A stretch of 62,445 nt of DNA from an uncultured Pelagibacteraceae bacterium (GCA_902570675.1 CACFYZ010000005.1:1-62445), one strand, 5' to 3'. Positions 48,999 through 57,832 are shown, counted from the first letter of the stretch. The notes: generated by a model not told the origin, from the letters alone. Numbers and translations: made by a program.

Positions 48999-51152
48999 TT
49001 ATTTTAATTCTAAATTTTTAGATATTAGATCGATCACTTTTTCTGCAGACTCAATTATATTTGATCCAGGACCAAAAATCGCTGAAATATTTTGTTTATA
49101 CAAAAAGTCATAATCTTGCTCAGGAATAACTCCGCCTACAAAAACAATCATTTTAGAATTTGGATCTAGTTCTTTTAGGCTTTTCATCAATTCAGGGACT
49201 AGAGTTTTGTGACCAGCAGCTAAAGTTGAGACTCCAATTGCATGAACGTCGTTTTCAATTGCATCTTTAGCAACATCCTTAGGGGACTGAAATAGAGGAC
49301 CCATATCGACATCAAATCCCATGTCAGCAAATGATGTTGCAACAATTTTTGCACCTCTGTCATGTCCATCTTGGCCCATTTTCACAATTAATACTCTTGG
49401 TCTTCGGCCGTTAGATTTTTCGAATCCTTCGACTTTGTCCTTCACATTCATAAAATCCTCATCATTTTCAAAATGCTTACCATAAACCCCTGAAACACTT
49501 AAGCTTGTTGCAAAGTGTCTTCCATAAACTTCCTCTAAAGCCTTAGATACCTCACCTATTGTGGCTCTATTTTTAATAGCTTCGATTGAATATGCCAATA
49601 AATTCAAATTTTCTTTTGCCGCATTTGTTAAATCACTTAATGATTTTTCAACGGCTTTTTGATTTCTACTGCCTTTAATTGATTCAATCTTTTTTATTTG
49701 ATCATCTCTGACCCTATTATTATCAATTACTCTTACATCGACCGATGGTTCATGTGGATTCTTAAATTTATTAACTCCGACAACTACCCTATTTCCACTG
49801 TCAACTTTTGCTTGTTTCTTTGTTGCAGACTCCTCAATCTTTAATTTTGGGATACCAGCTTTAACGGCTTTAGTCATTCCTCCTAGTTCTTCTATTTCCT
49901 CAATGATTTCCCATGCTTTTTGTGAAAGCTCTTCAGTTAAACTCTCAACAAAATATGATCCTGCTAATGGATCCACTGTTTTAGTGACACCTGTTTCATT
50001 TTGAAGAATAAGCTGTGTATTTCTTGCAATGCGTGCAGACTCGTCAGTAGGCAATGCAATTGCTTCATCAAATGAATTTGTATGTAAACTTTGTGTACCT
50101 CCAAGTATAGCTGACATTGCTTCGTAGGAAGTTCTGATAATATTATTGTAAGGATCTTTCTCAGTTAATGAAACTCCTGAAGTTTGACAATGAGTCCTTA
50201 AAATTAGTGACTTCTCATTTTTAGCTCCAAAGTCTCTCATTATTTTTGACCATAAAGTTCTCGCAGCTCTTAATTTTGCTATCTCCATAAAAAAATCAGT
50301 TCCAATTGCAAAAAAGAATGAGAGTCTTGGAGCGAAATCATCAACGTCTAAACCCTTAGACATTGCAGCCCTTACATATTCCATTCCATCTGCTAGAGTA
50401 TAGGCTAATTCTAATACGTTATCTGCGCCAGCCTCTTGCATATGATATCCAGAAATTGAAATTGAATTAAATTTAGGCATTTCTTTTGATGTAAATTCAA
50501 TAATATCAGCGACAATTTTCATGGAAGGTTCAGGAGGATAAATGTACGTGTTACGCACCATAAATTCCTTCAAAATATCATTCTGAATTGTTCCAGATAA
50601 TAAATTTTTTTTAACATTCTGTTCTTCTCCTGCAACAACAAAAGCTGATAGGACTGGCAAAACAGCTCCATTCATAGTCATTGATACAGACATCTTATCT
50701 AATGGGATTTCATTAAATAAGATTTTCATATCTTCAACTGTATCTATGGCAACACCAGCCTTGCCGACATCTCCCATAACTAAATCATCATCTGAGTCGT
50801 AACCTCTGTGAGTCGGTAAATCAAACGCAACAGACAAGCCTTTTTGACCAGACTCTAAATTTTTTTTGTAAAATTCATTTGATTCCTCTGCTGTGGAGAA
50901 TCCAGCGTATTGCCTGATGGTCCAGGGTCTATTTGTATACATTGAAGCTTTAGGACCTCTGGTGTACGGCCATTGCCCTGGAAGAGAGTTTTCTTCAACA
51001 AAAGACAATTTTTTGAGGTCATCTTTTGTATAAACAGGCTTAATTTCTATCCCTTCATCGGTATCAGAAATCGCTTTGTCAGAACTTTGCTTGGTTTCTT
51101 TCTCAAAACTTTTTTGCCAATTATCGAAATTTTCTCTAAATTTATCTGTCAT
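48999..51152 (-). CDS. scpA: Methylmalonyl-CoA mutase
   Basis: This adenosylcobalamin enzyme interconverts methylmalonyl-CoA and succinyl-CoA. The 717-residue protein is the large, complete form. The N-terminal barrel includes [41 protein letters not shown] and [22 protein letters not shown]. The C-terminal B12 domain has DGHDRGAKI near residue 590, where the His displaces the cobalt base. The segment [10 protein letters not shown] follows. No small subunit is visible, so it probably acts as a homodimer. The cell must obtain or make B12. Confidence 0.96.
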   Translation of the reverse strand: MTDKFRENFDNWQKSFEKETKQSSDKAISDTDEGIEIKPVYTKDDLKKLSFVEENSLPGQWPYTRGPKASMYTNRPWTIRQYAGFSTAEESNEFYKKNLESGQKGLSVAFDLPTHRGYDSDDDLVMGDVGKAGVAIDTVEDMKILFNEIPLDKMSVSMTMNGAVLPVLSAFVVAGEEQNVKKNLLSGTIQNDILKEFMVRNTYIYPPEPSMKIVADIIEFTSKEMPKFNSISISGYHMQEAGADNVLELAYTLADGMEYVRAAMSKGLDVDDFAPRLSFFFAIGTDFFMEIAKLRAARTLWSKIMRDFGAKNEKSLILRTHCQTSGVSLTEKDPYNNIIRTSYEAMSAILGGTQSLHTNSFDEAIALPTDESARIARNTQLILQNETGVTKTVDPLAGSYFVESLTEELSQKAWEIIEEIEELGGMTKAVKAGIPKLKIEESATKKQAKVDSGNRVVVGVNKFKNPHEPSVDVRVIDNNRVRDDQIKKIESIKGSRNQKAVEKSLSDLTNAAKENLNLLAYSIEAIKNRATIGEVSKALEEVYGRHFATSLSVSGVYGKHFENDEDFMNVKDKVEGFEKSNGRRPRVLIVKMGQDGHDRGAKIVATSFADMGFDVDMGPLFQSPKDVAKDAIENDVHAIGVSTLAAGHKTLVPELMKSLKELDPNSKMIVFVGGVIPEQDYDFLYKQNISAIFGPGSNIIESAEKVIDLISKNLELK

Positions 51153-51326
51153 AAGAAACTTTAAAAATATAAGTAAGTGATATATATAATTATTTAATTA
51201 TAAATAGAATTAGAATATATAAAGAACATAGCAAGTTGATGATTCGGTCACATAATTTACTCACTTTGTTCTCAATGCGACACTACATATTGTATTCTTA
51301 TTTAACTAAAATACAAAGAGAATTCC

Positions 51327-51764
51327 ATGTTTGAAAAATTTAAAGCACTTTTCGAGAAGGAAGAAAATGCCACTAATATAGAAACTGATGCAGTTCAATT
51401 AGCAGTTAGTTCTCTGATGATTTCAACTGCCTTACATGATGGTGAATTTGACGATGTTGAAAAAAAAGAAATTATGACACTATTAAGAAATTACTATAGT
51501 TTAGACGATCAGCAATTAACAGAATTATTTGATAACGCCTCGATCCTTTTAAGTCAGGCAAACGATATACATCAATTCACTTCAAAAATTAATTCATCAC
51601 TAAGTGATGATGAAAAGCTAGAGATCATCGAAATGCTATGGAAAATAGTTATTGCTGACGGTAAGATTGATGACTATGAAAATGCACTTATTAGAAAAAT
51701 ATCAGGTTTACTATACATTGATGATTTTACTGTAGGCGAAATCAAGAAAAAACTTACTAATTAA
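51327..51764 (+). CDS. TerB-family protein
   Basis: The 145-residue all-helical protein fits the TerB/DjlA-N fold. Acidic pairs recur in SLMISTALHDGEFDDVEKKEI and MLWKIVIADGKIDDYENALI, which is the TerB repeat pattern of metal-binding acidic loops. Despite the family name, most such proteins have no shown role in tellurite resistance. It starts 175 bases from the divergent mutase gene and is followed after 3 bases by fdxA, so TerB-fdxA-carD form one unit. A clear purine-rich AAAGAGAA precedes the ATG. Confidence 0.85.
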   Translation: MFEKFKALFEKEENATNIETDAVQLAVSSLMISTALHDGEFDDVEKKEIMTLLRNYYSLDDQQLTELFDNASILLSQANDIHQFTSKINSSLSDDEKLEIIEMLWKIVIADGKIDDYENALIRKISGLLYIDDFTVGEIKKKLTN

Positions 51765-51767
51765 ATA

Positions 51768-52100
51768 ATGACATATCTAGTTAATGATAAGTGCATCAAA
51801 TGCAAACACACGGATTGTGTGGAGGTTTGCCCAGTTGATTGTTTCTACGAAGGAGAAAACATGTTAGTAATTAATCCAGATGAGTGTATTGATTGTGGTG
51901 TATGTGAACCAGAGTGCCCAGTTGATGCAATTATTTCCGATACAGAAGACGAAAATGGAAAATGGATGAATGTAAATCAAAAATTCGCTGACTTATGGCC
52001 GAATATAACATTAAAAAAAGAGTCATTAATAGATGCTGATAAATATGAAAAAGAAAACGACAAATACGAGAAATATTTTTCAGATAAACCTGGAGGATAA
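51768..52100 (+). CDS. fdxA: Seven-iron ferredoxin FdxA
   Basis: The 110-residue protein has cysteine patterns for one [3Fe-4S] and one [4Fe-4S] cluster: [18 protein letters not shown] and [16 protein letters not shown]. The C-terminal extension with LWPNIT is typical of FdxA. These proteins carry electrons in the cytoplasm. The gene lies just upstream of carD, a common alphaproteobacterial neighbourhood. Confidence 0.95.
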   Translation: MTYLVNDKCIKCKHTDCVEVCPVDCFYEGENMLVINPDECIDCGVCEPECPVDAIISDTEDENGKWMNVNQKFADLWPNITLKKESLIDADKYEKENDKYEKYFSDKPGG

Positions 52101-52106
52101 TAATAT

Positions 52107-52946
52107 ATGTTAAAAAAAAAGAAATCTATCAAAAAAAAAGTAAAGGTTGTTAAAACCAAAAAAAAAATAGCCTCTAAAAAGAAAACTCAAAAGAAAAAAG
52201 TAATAAAGAAAAAAATTCCTATAAAAAGTAAAGTAAAGATAGACAAGAAAGCTAAAGCAATAAAAAAGAAAACTGAAAAAAAGAAAGCTGCAAAAAAATT
52301 TTCAGAAGCTAAGTTACCACCTCAATCAGATAAAAAAGTTAATAATAGAATTATTAACCCAGCTCATTATCAAGCAAAAAAAGTTAAAAAATTTCTTGAG
52401 ATTAAAACTATAAAAGAAAAGAAAGTAAAAAAAATATTCAATACAAAAGACCACGTAGTTTATCCAACACATGGAGTTGGACAAGTAATTGATATTGAAA
52501 AAAGAGAAGTTGTAGGTCAAAAGCTCGAGATGTATGTAATTGAATTCATCAGGGATAAATTAATACTTCGTGTTCCTGTTGAAAAAGCAAAATCATTGAA
52601 TTTAAGAAAAGTCTCCAAGCCATCAAAAATTCAGACCGTGCTTAAAATACTCTCTCAAAAGGCTAAAATAAAAAGAACGATGTGGAGTAGAAGAGCCCAG
52701 GAGTACGACTTAAAAATAAATTCCGGTGATATTGAGCAAATAGCTGAGGTAGTCAGAGATTTGAATAGAGCAAATAATCAAATTGAACAATCTTATAGTG
52801 AAAGACAACTATTTGAGCTCTCATATGATAGATTTTTAAGAGAGGTTATTGCAGGACTCAAGATCACTGAGGAGAACGCAATTAAAAAAATCGATAAGAT
52901 TTTAGGAAGAGATAAATTAAAAAACGCCCCTAGTTTATTAAACTAA
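52107..52946 (+). CDS. CarD-family transcription regulator with long lysine-rich N-terminal tail
   Basis: CarD proteins bind RNA polymerase beta through a TRCF-like domain and stabilise open promoter complexes, often at rRNA genes. In this 279-residue protein residues 1 to about 70 are dominated by Lys with some Ala/Ile. A linker follows to about 110, then the CarD domain (DHVVYPTHGVGQV, FIRDKLILRVPVEKAKSLNLR) with its helical C-terminal part to the end. Usual alphaproteobacterial CarD proteins are about 160-190 residues, so the tail is an addition of roughly 100. The tail codons include two A9 runs near the start, which could cause slippage. A GGAGGA lies upstream of the ATG. Confidence 0.9.
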   Translation: MLKKKKSIKKKVKVVKTKKKIASKKKTQKKKVIKKKIPIKSKVKIDKKAKAIKKKTEKKKAAKKFSEAKLPPQSDKKVNNRIINPAHYQAKKVKKFLEIKTIKEKKVKKIFNTKDHVVYPTHGVGQVIDIEKREVVGQKLEMYVIEFIRDKLILRVPVEKAKSLNLRKVSKPSKIQTVLKILSQKAKIKRTMWSRRAQEYDLKINSGDIEQIAEVVRDLNRANNQIEQSYSERQLFELSYDRFLREVIAGLKITEENAIKKIDKILGRDKLKNAPSLLN

Positions 52947-52951
52947 GGGCG
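52919..52951 (-). terminator. Second intrinsic terminator of the histone-like gene
   Basis: A long hairpin (CGCCC, one mismatch, TAGTTT, loop ATT, and complements; 52925-52951) is followed on the minus strand by six T. It contains the carD stop codon. On the plus strand it is followed by C and nine A, so it is a poor terminator for carD. Confidence 0.6.
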
Positions 52952-52952
52952 C

Positions 52953-52980
52953 AAAAAAAAAGCACTGATTAATCAATGCT
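52953..52980 (-). terminator. First intrinsic terminator of the histone-like gene
   Basis: On the minus strand, two bases after the stop codon, the sequence AGCATTGATTAATCAGTGCT folds into a 10-bp hairpin with one mismatch and is followed by nine T. It is the cleanest intrinsic terminator in the window. Confidence 0.75.
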
Positions 52981-52982
52981 TG

Positions 52983-53165
52983 TTATCTTCTTTTTTTCTT
53001 CTTAGCTGCTTTCTTTTTCTTTTTAGCGGCTTTCTTTTTCTTTTTAGGAGCTGCTTTTTTCTTTTTAGCTGGCTTCCTTTTAGCGGCTTTCTTTTTCTTT
53101 TTAGGTGCCGCTTTTTTCTTAGCCTTTTTCTTTGCTTTTGCAAAGATTACTTTAAGTTCCTCCAT
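52983..53165 (-). CDS. Small lysine/alanine-rich histone H1-like protein
   Basis: The 60-residue product starts MEELKVIFAKAKKKAKKK and continues as Lys/Ala/Pro repeats of the type AAPKKKKKAAK to the end. It resembles the C-terminal tails of bacterial H1-like DNA-binding proteins (Bordetella BpH1, chlamydial Hc). It should bind DNA or RNA non-specifically by charge. The gene is real rather than random low complexity because it has a strong Shine-Dalgarno sequence and a tidy double terminator. It faces the lysine-tailed CarD gene tail to tail. Function is inferred from composition only. Confidence 0.78.
   Translation of the reverse strand: MEELKVIFAKAKKKAKKKAAPKKKKKAAKRKPAKKKKAAPKKKKKAAKKKKKAAKKKKRR
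53024..53105. repeat. Direct repeat inside the histone-like gene
   Basis: A 25-base sequence occurs exactly at 53024-53048 and 53081-53105. The period is 57 bases, or 19 codons, so the protein repeat keeps frame. It shows that the Lys/Ala tail grew by in-frame duplication and could vary in copy number between strains. Confidence 0.75.
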
Positions 53166-53170
53166 ATTTA

Positions 53171-53178
53171 TCTCCCCC
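53171..53178 (-). promoter_or_regulatory. Strong ribosome binding site of the histone-like gene
   Basis: On the minus strand GGGGGGAGA stands 5 bases before the ATG and is a good match to the anti-Shine-Dalgarno CCTCCTTT. Most genes in the window have weaker sites, so this gene is probably highly translated. It fixes the start at 53165. Confidence 0.7.
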
Positions 53179-53455
53179 CATTTGGGTTTAGTTAGAGGTT
53201 AGTAGATGAATCAAATTGATTCGTTCTAATTCAATGATTAAACTTTTATTAATAACTGTCAATTTTTCAGTCTTTTAATATTTTTTAAAAAATAGAAAAT
53301 TTTTTTAGATGTTTTAAAATATCAGTAAAATAATTTAAATACCTAAAATTATTGTATTTTTTTTTGAAAATTAAAAAAATAAAATAAAATAAAATCAAAA
53401 AAGTTTTTTTACTGTAGAAGTTAATTTATGAAGGAAATTTATTTTGTGTCTATTA
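53179..53455. other. AT-rich intergenic region, no gene seen
   Basis: This stretch is over 80 percent A+T by eye. It holds short runs such as ATTTTTTAAAAAAT and a tandem AAAAT series near 53377-53395. It must contain the promoters of the histone-like gene (minus) and tRNA-Arg (plus), but I could not define either. No coding frame is supported. Confidence 0.5.
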
Positions 53456-53532
53456 GCGCTCGTAGCTCAGTAGGATAGAGCACAGGATTCCTAATCCTGG
53501 GGTCGGATGTTCGAATCATCTCGAGCGCGCCA
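53456..53532 (+). tRNA. tRNA-Arg (CCU)
   Basis: The 77-base gene begins GCGCTCG and ends CGAGCGCGCCA, a perfect 7-bp acceptor stem with encoded CCA. The anticodon stem CAGGA/TCCTG encloses TTCCTAA, giving anticodon CCU for AGG codons. The csaA-like gene ends only 3 bases past it on the other strand. Confidence 0.96.
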
Positions 53533-53535
53533 ATC

Positions 53536-53874
53536 TCAAGCTATTTTTGCACCATCCTGTACTTTTTGTCTTGGTTCTAATAATATCACTTCATCTTCAT
53601 CATTGATGGCTCCTAAAATAAGAATTTCAGACTCGATACCAGCAATATTTTTTTTATCAAAATTACATACTGCAATAATTTGCCTGTTAAGCAGTTCCTT
53701 CTCTTGATAATTTGTAATTTGTGCAGAACTTTGCTTTTTCCCTAATTCTGGTCCAAAATCAACAGTTAATACGTAAGCTGGTTTTCTGGCCTTTTCATTT
53801 AATTTTACCGATATTATAGTTCCGACTAATATTTCGATTTTTAAAAAATCCTCATATTTTACAATATCTTTCAT
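53536..53874 (-). CDS. CsaA-like tRNA-binding domain protein
   Basis: The 112-residue protein is a stand-alone OB-fold tRNA-binding domain. It shows VGTIISVKLNEKARKPAYVLTVDFGPELGKKQSSAQIT and the later AVCNFDKKNIAGIESEILILGA, the same motifs as CsaA and the MetRS C-terminal domain. CsaA has been described as an export chaperone, but tRNA binding fits the fold better. I start at the ATG at 53874; a TTG precedes it. It meets tRNA-Arg tail to tail. Confidence 0.88.
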   Translation of the reverse strand: MKDIVKYEDFLKIEILVGTIISVKLNEKARKPAYVLTVDFGPELGKKQSSAQITNYQEKELLNRQIIAVCNFDKKNIAGIESEILILGAINDEDEVILLEPRQKVQDGAKIA

Positions 53875-53961
53875 CAATTTTTAGGCCACATTGGCAGATT
53901 TTATATAGCACTAATATACGATTCAATTTGTGTTTTCTCAATCTATTTGTACTTTCCACTT

Positions 53962-54825
53962 ATGAGCAATTTTGACGATACAAATGAAATGAAATCTTTT
54001 GTTAAGAAAGCAATGGCTATTCCATTGCTTGAAGAAGGCCATGAAAAGCAGTTAGCAAAAAAATGGACGAGAAATAAGGACGAAAAAGCTTTACACGAAT
54101 TAACACAATCACATATTAGATTAGTTATTGCGTTTGCTGTAAAATATAAAAACTACGGATTAAATCTCAGTGACCTTATACAAGAAGGTAATATTGGATT
54201 AATGAAGGCTGCTGAGAGATTCGAGATTGAAAAAGATGTGAGATTTTCCACTTATGCTGGATGGTGGATTAGAGCCTCAATACAAGACTTTGTATTGAAG
54301 AATTGGTCTCTCGTAAGAATTGCTACAACTTCTAAGCAAAAAAGTTTGTTTTTTAGTTTGAGAAAATTGAAACAAAAAATTCATCAAACAGAACACGGCT
54401 CGATTGATTTTAAAACCGCTCAGGGAATAGCTAATGACTTAAAAATATCTACGTCCGATGTAATAAAAATGGATAGTAGAATAAGTCAAAATGATAGTTC
54501 TCTTAACCATAAAATAAATGATGAAAGCCAAAGTGAGTTTATGGAACTTATTGAAGATGAAGACGCTAGACCTGACGATAAAGTGTTTGAAAAAGATGAA
54601 GTAAACTATAAAAAAGAACTTATTACGAAAACGCTTGAAATTTTAGATGAGAGAGAAATAAAAATAATTAAGGACAGACATTTATCTGAAAGTGTCAAAA
54701 CTCTTGATATTTTAGGTAAAGAGTTAAATATCTCAAAAGAAAGAGTTCGACAAATTGAGAAAAGCGCGATGATGAAAATGAAATCTTATATTTCCAATTC
54801 GCAAAAAAAAGAATTAGCTTACTAA
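53962..54825 (+). CDS. rpoH: RNA polymerase sigma-32 (heat-shock) factor
   Basis: The 287-residue sigma-70-family protein has region 2 with LIQEGNIGLMKAAERFE and FSTYAGWWIRASIQDF. The RpoH box QKSLFFSLRKLK follows. The region 4 helix-turn-helix is near the C-terminus (LGKELNISKERVRQIEKSAM). RpoH directs heat-shock transcription. I use the ATG at 53962; a TTG five codons upstream is less likely. It overlaps the next gene by 4 bases tail to tail. Confidence 0.93.
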   Translation: MSNFDDTNEMKSFVKKAMAIPLLEEGHEKQLAKKWTRNKDEKALHELTQSHIRLVIAFAVKYKNYGLNLSDLIQEGNIGLMKAAERFEIEKDVRFSTYAGWWIRASIQDFVLKNWSLVRIATTSKQKSLFFSLRKLKQKIHQTEHGSIDFKTAQGIANDLKISTSDVIKMDSRISQNDSSLNHKINDESQSEFMELIEDEDARPDDKVFEKDEVNYKKELITKTLEILDEREIKIIKDRHLSESVKTLDILGKELNISKERVRQIEKSAMMKMKSYISNSQKKELAY

Positions 54826-55931
54826 GCTATTAAATCACTTACAAAATCACCGATAACTAATGAGGATGTTAATCCAGGTGACTCCATTCCAAATAAGTTA
54901 ATCAAATTTTTAATGCCATGAACTGTTTCATCTTGAATATTAAAATCACTTTTACCCTCACCTTTATTTTTCAATTTAGGTCTAATTCCAGAATAACCGG
55001 CTCTTAAAATACTTTTATCTATTGATGGTAAATATTTTTTTATATCATTATAGAATGACTCAAGCCTGTCATTATTTACATCATAATTAAGTTCTTCGAC
55101 CCATTCAACGTCTGGACCGAAACGAACCTGCATACCCAAATCTAATCCTAGGTGGAGCCCAAGACTTGCCTCATTTGGAATTGGATAAATTAAGTGTCTA
55201 ATTTTTAAATCTTTTCCAGTTTCGAAATAATTTCCTTTGGCAAAAAAAGTTTTAGGAATGTATTTTTTGTCTAAAACGTCAATATTTTTTGCTACTTGTT
55301 CAGCCCTTAAACCAGCTGCATTAATCAGTATTCTTGACTCAATTGTGATCTCTTCACTCCCATTTCTAATGGTACTTATATGATTATCATTTTGGAAATT
55401 TGATTTTATGAATTTACTTTTAAACGCTACATTACCTGACTGATCTTCAAATTCACCAAGATATGACCTCATTAACGATCCTTGATCTACAATTCCAGAT
55501 GAAGGAACATACAAGGCTTCTTCACATTTAATCAATGGCTCTTTATTTTTAACAAACTGTCCTGAAACCCTCTCAATACCCATTACACCGTTATCTTTTG
55601 CTTTTATATGTATACTATCAAGGATTGGAATTTCATTTTTAGTCGTCGCAACAATAAATTTGCCAGTATTAAGATGAGGGACGTTAAATTTGTTACAATA
55701 TTCATACAATTTACGATTTCCATCTGCACAAAATCTAGCTTTTAATGAACCACTGTCATAATAAACACCAGCATGAATAACACCACTGTTACGTGAACTA
55801 GTGATCGATCCAATGGTATCCTCATTTTCAACAACTATTACCTGCATACCTTTTTGAGATATCGTTTTGGCTATAGCTAAACCAATTACCCCACCGCCAA
55901 TAATAAGTGCATCAATAAAATTTTGACTCAT
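54822..55931 (-). CDS. lhgO: FAD-dependent oxidoreductase, L-2-hydroxyglutarate oxidase-like
   Basis: The 369-residue DAO-family flavoprotein begins with the FAD dinucleotide motif ALIIGGGVIGLAIA. SRNSGVIHAGVYYDSGSLKARFCADGNRKLYEYC is the strong LhgO/L2HGDH signature near residues 47-80. GIVDQGSLMRSY and the C-terminal GMESPGLTSSLVIGDFV complete it. Homologues oxidise L-2-hydroxyglutarate to 2-oxoglutarate and pass electrons to quinones. Substrate is assigned by family only. The gene overlaps the upstream GNAT gene by 4 bases. Confidence 0.85.
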   Translation of the reverse strand: MSQNFIDALIIGGGVIGLAIAKTISQKGMQVIVVENEDTIGSITSSRNSGVIHAGVYYDSGSLKARFCADGNRKLYEYCNKFNVPHLNTGKFIVATTKNEIPILDSIHIKAKDNGVMGIERVSGQFVKNKEPLIKCEEALYVPSSGIVDQGSLMRSYLGEFEDQSGNVAFKSKFIKSNFQNDNHISTIRNGSEEITIESRILINAAGLRAEQVAKNIDVLDKKYIPKTFFAKGNYFETGKDLKIRHLIYPIPNEASLGLHLGLDLGMQVRFGPDVEWVEELNYDVNNDRLESFYNDIKKYLPSIDKSILRAGYSGIRPKLKNKGEGKSDFNIQDETVHGIKNLINLFGMESPGLTSSLVIGDFVSDLIA

Positions 55932-56416
55932 ATAATTTTTTTTGTCATTAACGATACTTTTTTTGTTCCATTTTCAGTCAATTGGAAACCAACGTTTTCA
56001 TAATCAAGACTTTCATGAAATTGTTTTGATACTAGATTGAGTGGTATCACATTAAATTCGCAAGCTATTAAATTATAATCCTTTAAAGTGTTCTCAAGAT
56101 CTGTGTACAGACTCTTTCCCATGCCCTTGTTACGCCAATTTTTAGATATTGCAATACGATCAATGTAAGCGAATTTTTCGTATCGACTACTGAACCATTT
56201 ATAATTTAAACTATCATATTCAAGACCTGAAGGAAGGACGAGAAGAAATCCACAAATTTTCTGGGAGCGATTAGTAACTACTTTAAAATAAATACTATCT
56301 CTCAGAAAAGATTTAAATTGCATGAGAGAAACAGTGTTCACAGCGGGAATGGACTCTTCATTAATTTCAATAATATCTTTTAAATCATCTATTTTTACAT
56401 TTCTTAAATTATGCAT
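55928..56416 (-). CDS. GNAT-family N-acetyltransferase
   Basis: The 162-residue protein has the GNAT acetyl-CoA motif in RIAISKNWRNKGMGKSLYTDLENT, matching R-x-x-G-x-G/A as RNKGMG. CEFNVIPLNLVSKQFHESLDYENVGFQ follows, and a conserved N-terminal region starts the domain. The substrate is unknown. Its ATG overlaps the stop of the frame-broken thioesterase gene in ATGCATAA, so the genes are adjacent parts of one operon. Confidence 0.85.
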   Translation of the reverse strand: MHNLRNVKIDDLKDIIEINEESIPAVNTVSLMQFKSFLRDSIYFKVVTNRSQKICGFLLVLPSGLEYDSLNYKWFSSRYEKFAYIDRIAISKNWRNKGMGKSLYTDLENTLKDYNLIACEFNVIPLNLVSKQFHESLDYENVGFQLTENGTKKVSLMTKKII

Positions 56417-56856
56417 TTGTTGTGATTACGTATTTTTTCCTGAATAATTCTGGCATTCTTACTGGTTTAAAGTTATTTAAACTAATACAAGCATAATCGA
56501 CACGTGATGTGAAAACGGTTTGATTATTTGAAATATTTATTATTTGAAAATATCTACTTAATTTAATTTTTTGATCTGTATCAATTATCCAGGTTGATAT
56601 TTCTATATGATCGTCAATATATAAAGAACCTTTAAAATTATTTTCACTTTTGATAACAACGCATGCACACTTAAGGTCAAGATATGTGTTCGGTGTTATG
56701 CCAAGTTTTTTTTGAATGATCCCAACTTACGGTTTCACACCAGCTTAAGTAAACTTTATTATTTACGTGACCTAATAAGTCAATATCAGTTTCTTTCACA
56801 GTAAATGATAAAGTGTGAGGATTAGAAAAATCCCAATTTAATTTATTTGTGTTCAA
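56409..56856 (-). pseudogene. Acyl-CoA thioesterase (4HBT family), frame broken by one extra base
   Basis: Translation from a TTG inside the ispH end gives MNTNKLNWDF, then VKETDIDLLGHVNNKVYLSW, the hot-dog thioesterase motif around D-x-x-GHVNN. The frame then fails at eight A (8 T at 56706-56713 on the plus strand). Removing one A restores reading through LGITPNTYLDLKCACVV and KGSLYIDDHIEI to ISLNNFKPVRMPELFRKKY and a stop overlapping the GNAT start. The whole length of about 149 codons is otherwise free of stops. Either this strain has lost the gene, the base is an assembly error in a homopolymer, or the run slips during expression. It lies between ispH and the GNAT gene. Confidence 0.8.
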
Positions 56857-57793
56857 CTCTTAATTCCCGTGGAAGTTTGAAGGTTACATGTTCTTCACCT
56901 AAACTTACTTCTTCTAAATCAATTTTATAATGACCTTTAAATCTATTTATAACATTTTGAACTAATATGTCTGGTACTGAAGCTCCAGATGAAACCCCAA
57001 TTATTTTATCAGAATAAAAATCTGAAATTTTTAAATGATAGTCATTTTCTAAAAGAATGGTTTTTTTACATCCAGCTTTTTTTGCTACTTCGACTAGACG
57101 ATTTGAATTTGAAGAATTATTCGATCCGACAACTATGAAAGAGTCACACATCTTTGCATACTCTTTAATAGCTTTCTGACGATTTGATGTAGCATAACAA
57201 ATATCTTCTTTAGGTGATGCCCCTATCTCAGGATATTTTAACTTGAGTGCATTTATAATAGTTTTTGTATCGTCAATTGAAAGAGTGGTCTGTGTGAGAT
57301 AAGCAATTTTTTCATTTTTATTGACTGATACTTTTTCAACATCTTCTACAGTTTCAACAAGAAAAATTGAATTAGGGGGTAATTGACCCATAGTTCCAAT
57401 TACTTCTGGATGATTCTTGTGCCCTATTAGAATAATTTTATATCCCTTTTCAAAAAACTTAAGAGCCTGAACATGAACTTTTGTCACAAGCGGACATGTT
57501 GCATCAATAACGACATCACTATTTTTACTTGCATAACTTTCCACATCTTTTGAAACACCGTGGGCAGATAAAATGAATGGTCTGTCAGAAGGAGCGTCAT
57601 CTATATTATCAAGAAATATAGCTCCCTTATTAGTTAATTCTTCTATAACGTATTTATTATGCACTATCTCATGGTTGACATAGACTGGTGACCCATACTT
57701 TTGAAGAGCAAGTTCAACAATCTCAATAGCGCGCGTTACACCAGCGCAAAAGCCACGAGGCGAAACTAGTAATATTTTTTTGCTATTATTCAT
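56843..57793 (-). CDS. ispH: 4-hydroxy-3-methylbut-2-enyl diphosphate reductase
   Basis: IspH performs the last step of the non-mevalonate pathway, reducing HMBPP to IPP and DMAPP with an Fe-S cluster. The 316-residue protein has cluster cysteines in PRGFCAGVTRAIE, DATCPLVTKVH and EDICYATSNRQ (also GSNNSSNSNRLVEVA). SAHGVS and GHKNHPEVIGTMGQ are catalytic-region motifs. It complements ispG at 24959. It is divergent from the RND transporter gene and reads into the thioesterase remnant. Confidence 0.95.
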   Translation of the reverse strand: MNNSKKILLVSPRGFCAGVTRAIEIVELALQKYGSPVYVNHEIVHNKYVIEELTNKGAIFLDNIDDAPSDRPFILSAHGVSKDVESYASKNSDVVIDATCPLVTKVHVQALKFFEKGYKIILIGHKNHPEVIGTMGQLPPNSIFLVETVEDVEKVSVNKNEKIAYLTQTTLSIDDTKTIINALKLKYPEIGASPKEDICYATSNRQKAIKEYAKMCDSFIVVGSNNSSNSNRLVEVAKKAGCKKTILLENDYHLKISDFYSDKIIGVSSGASVPDILVQNVINRFKGHYKIDLEEVSLGEEHVTFKLPRELRVEHK

Positions 57794-57832
57794 ACTGGTT
57801 TATTGTCTAAAAGAAGGTATATAGTTTTCCAT

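Noticed and set aside
52980-53195. Plus-strand frame rich in Leu/Phe/Ser opposite the histone-like gene
   Set aside because: It is the complement of the Lys/Ala repeats. The minus-strand gene has the ribosome site and terminators.
53277-53400. AT-rich short repeats as a possible CRISPR or origin
   Set aside because: The units are 4-6 bases of A/T with no spacers, no DnaA boxes that I can see, and no dnaA or gidA neighbours.
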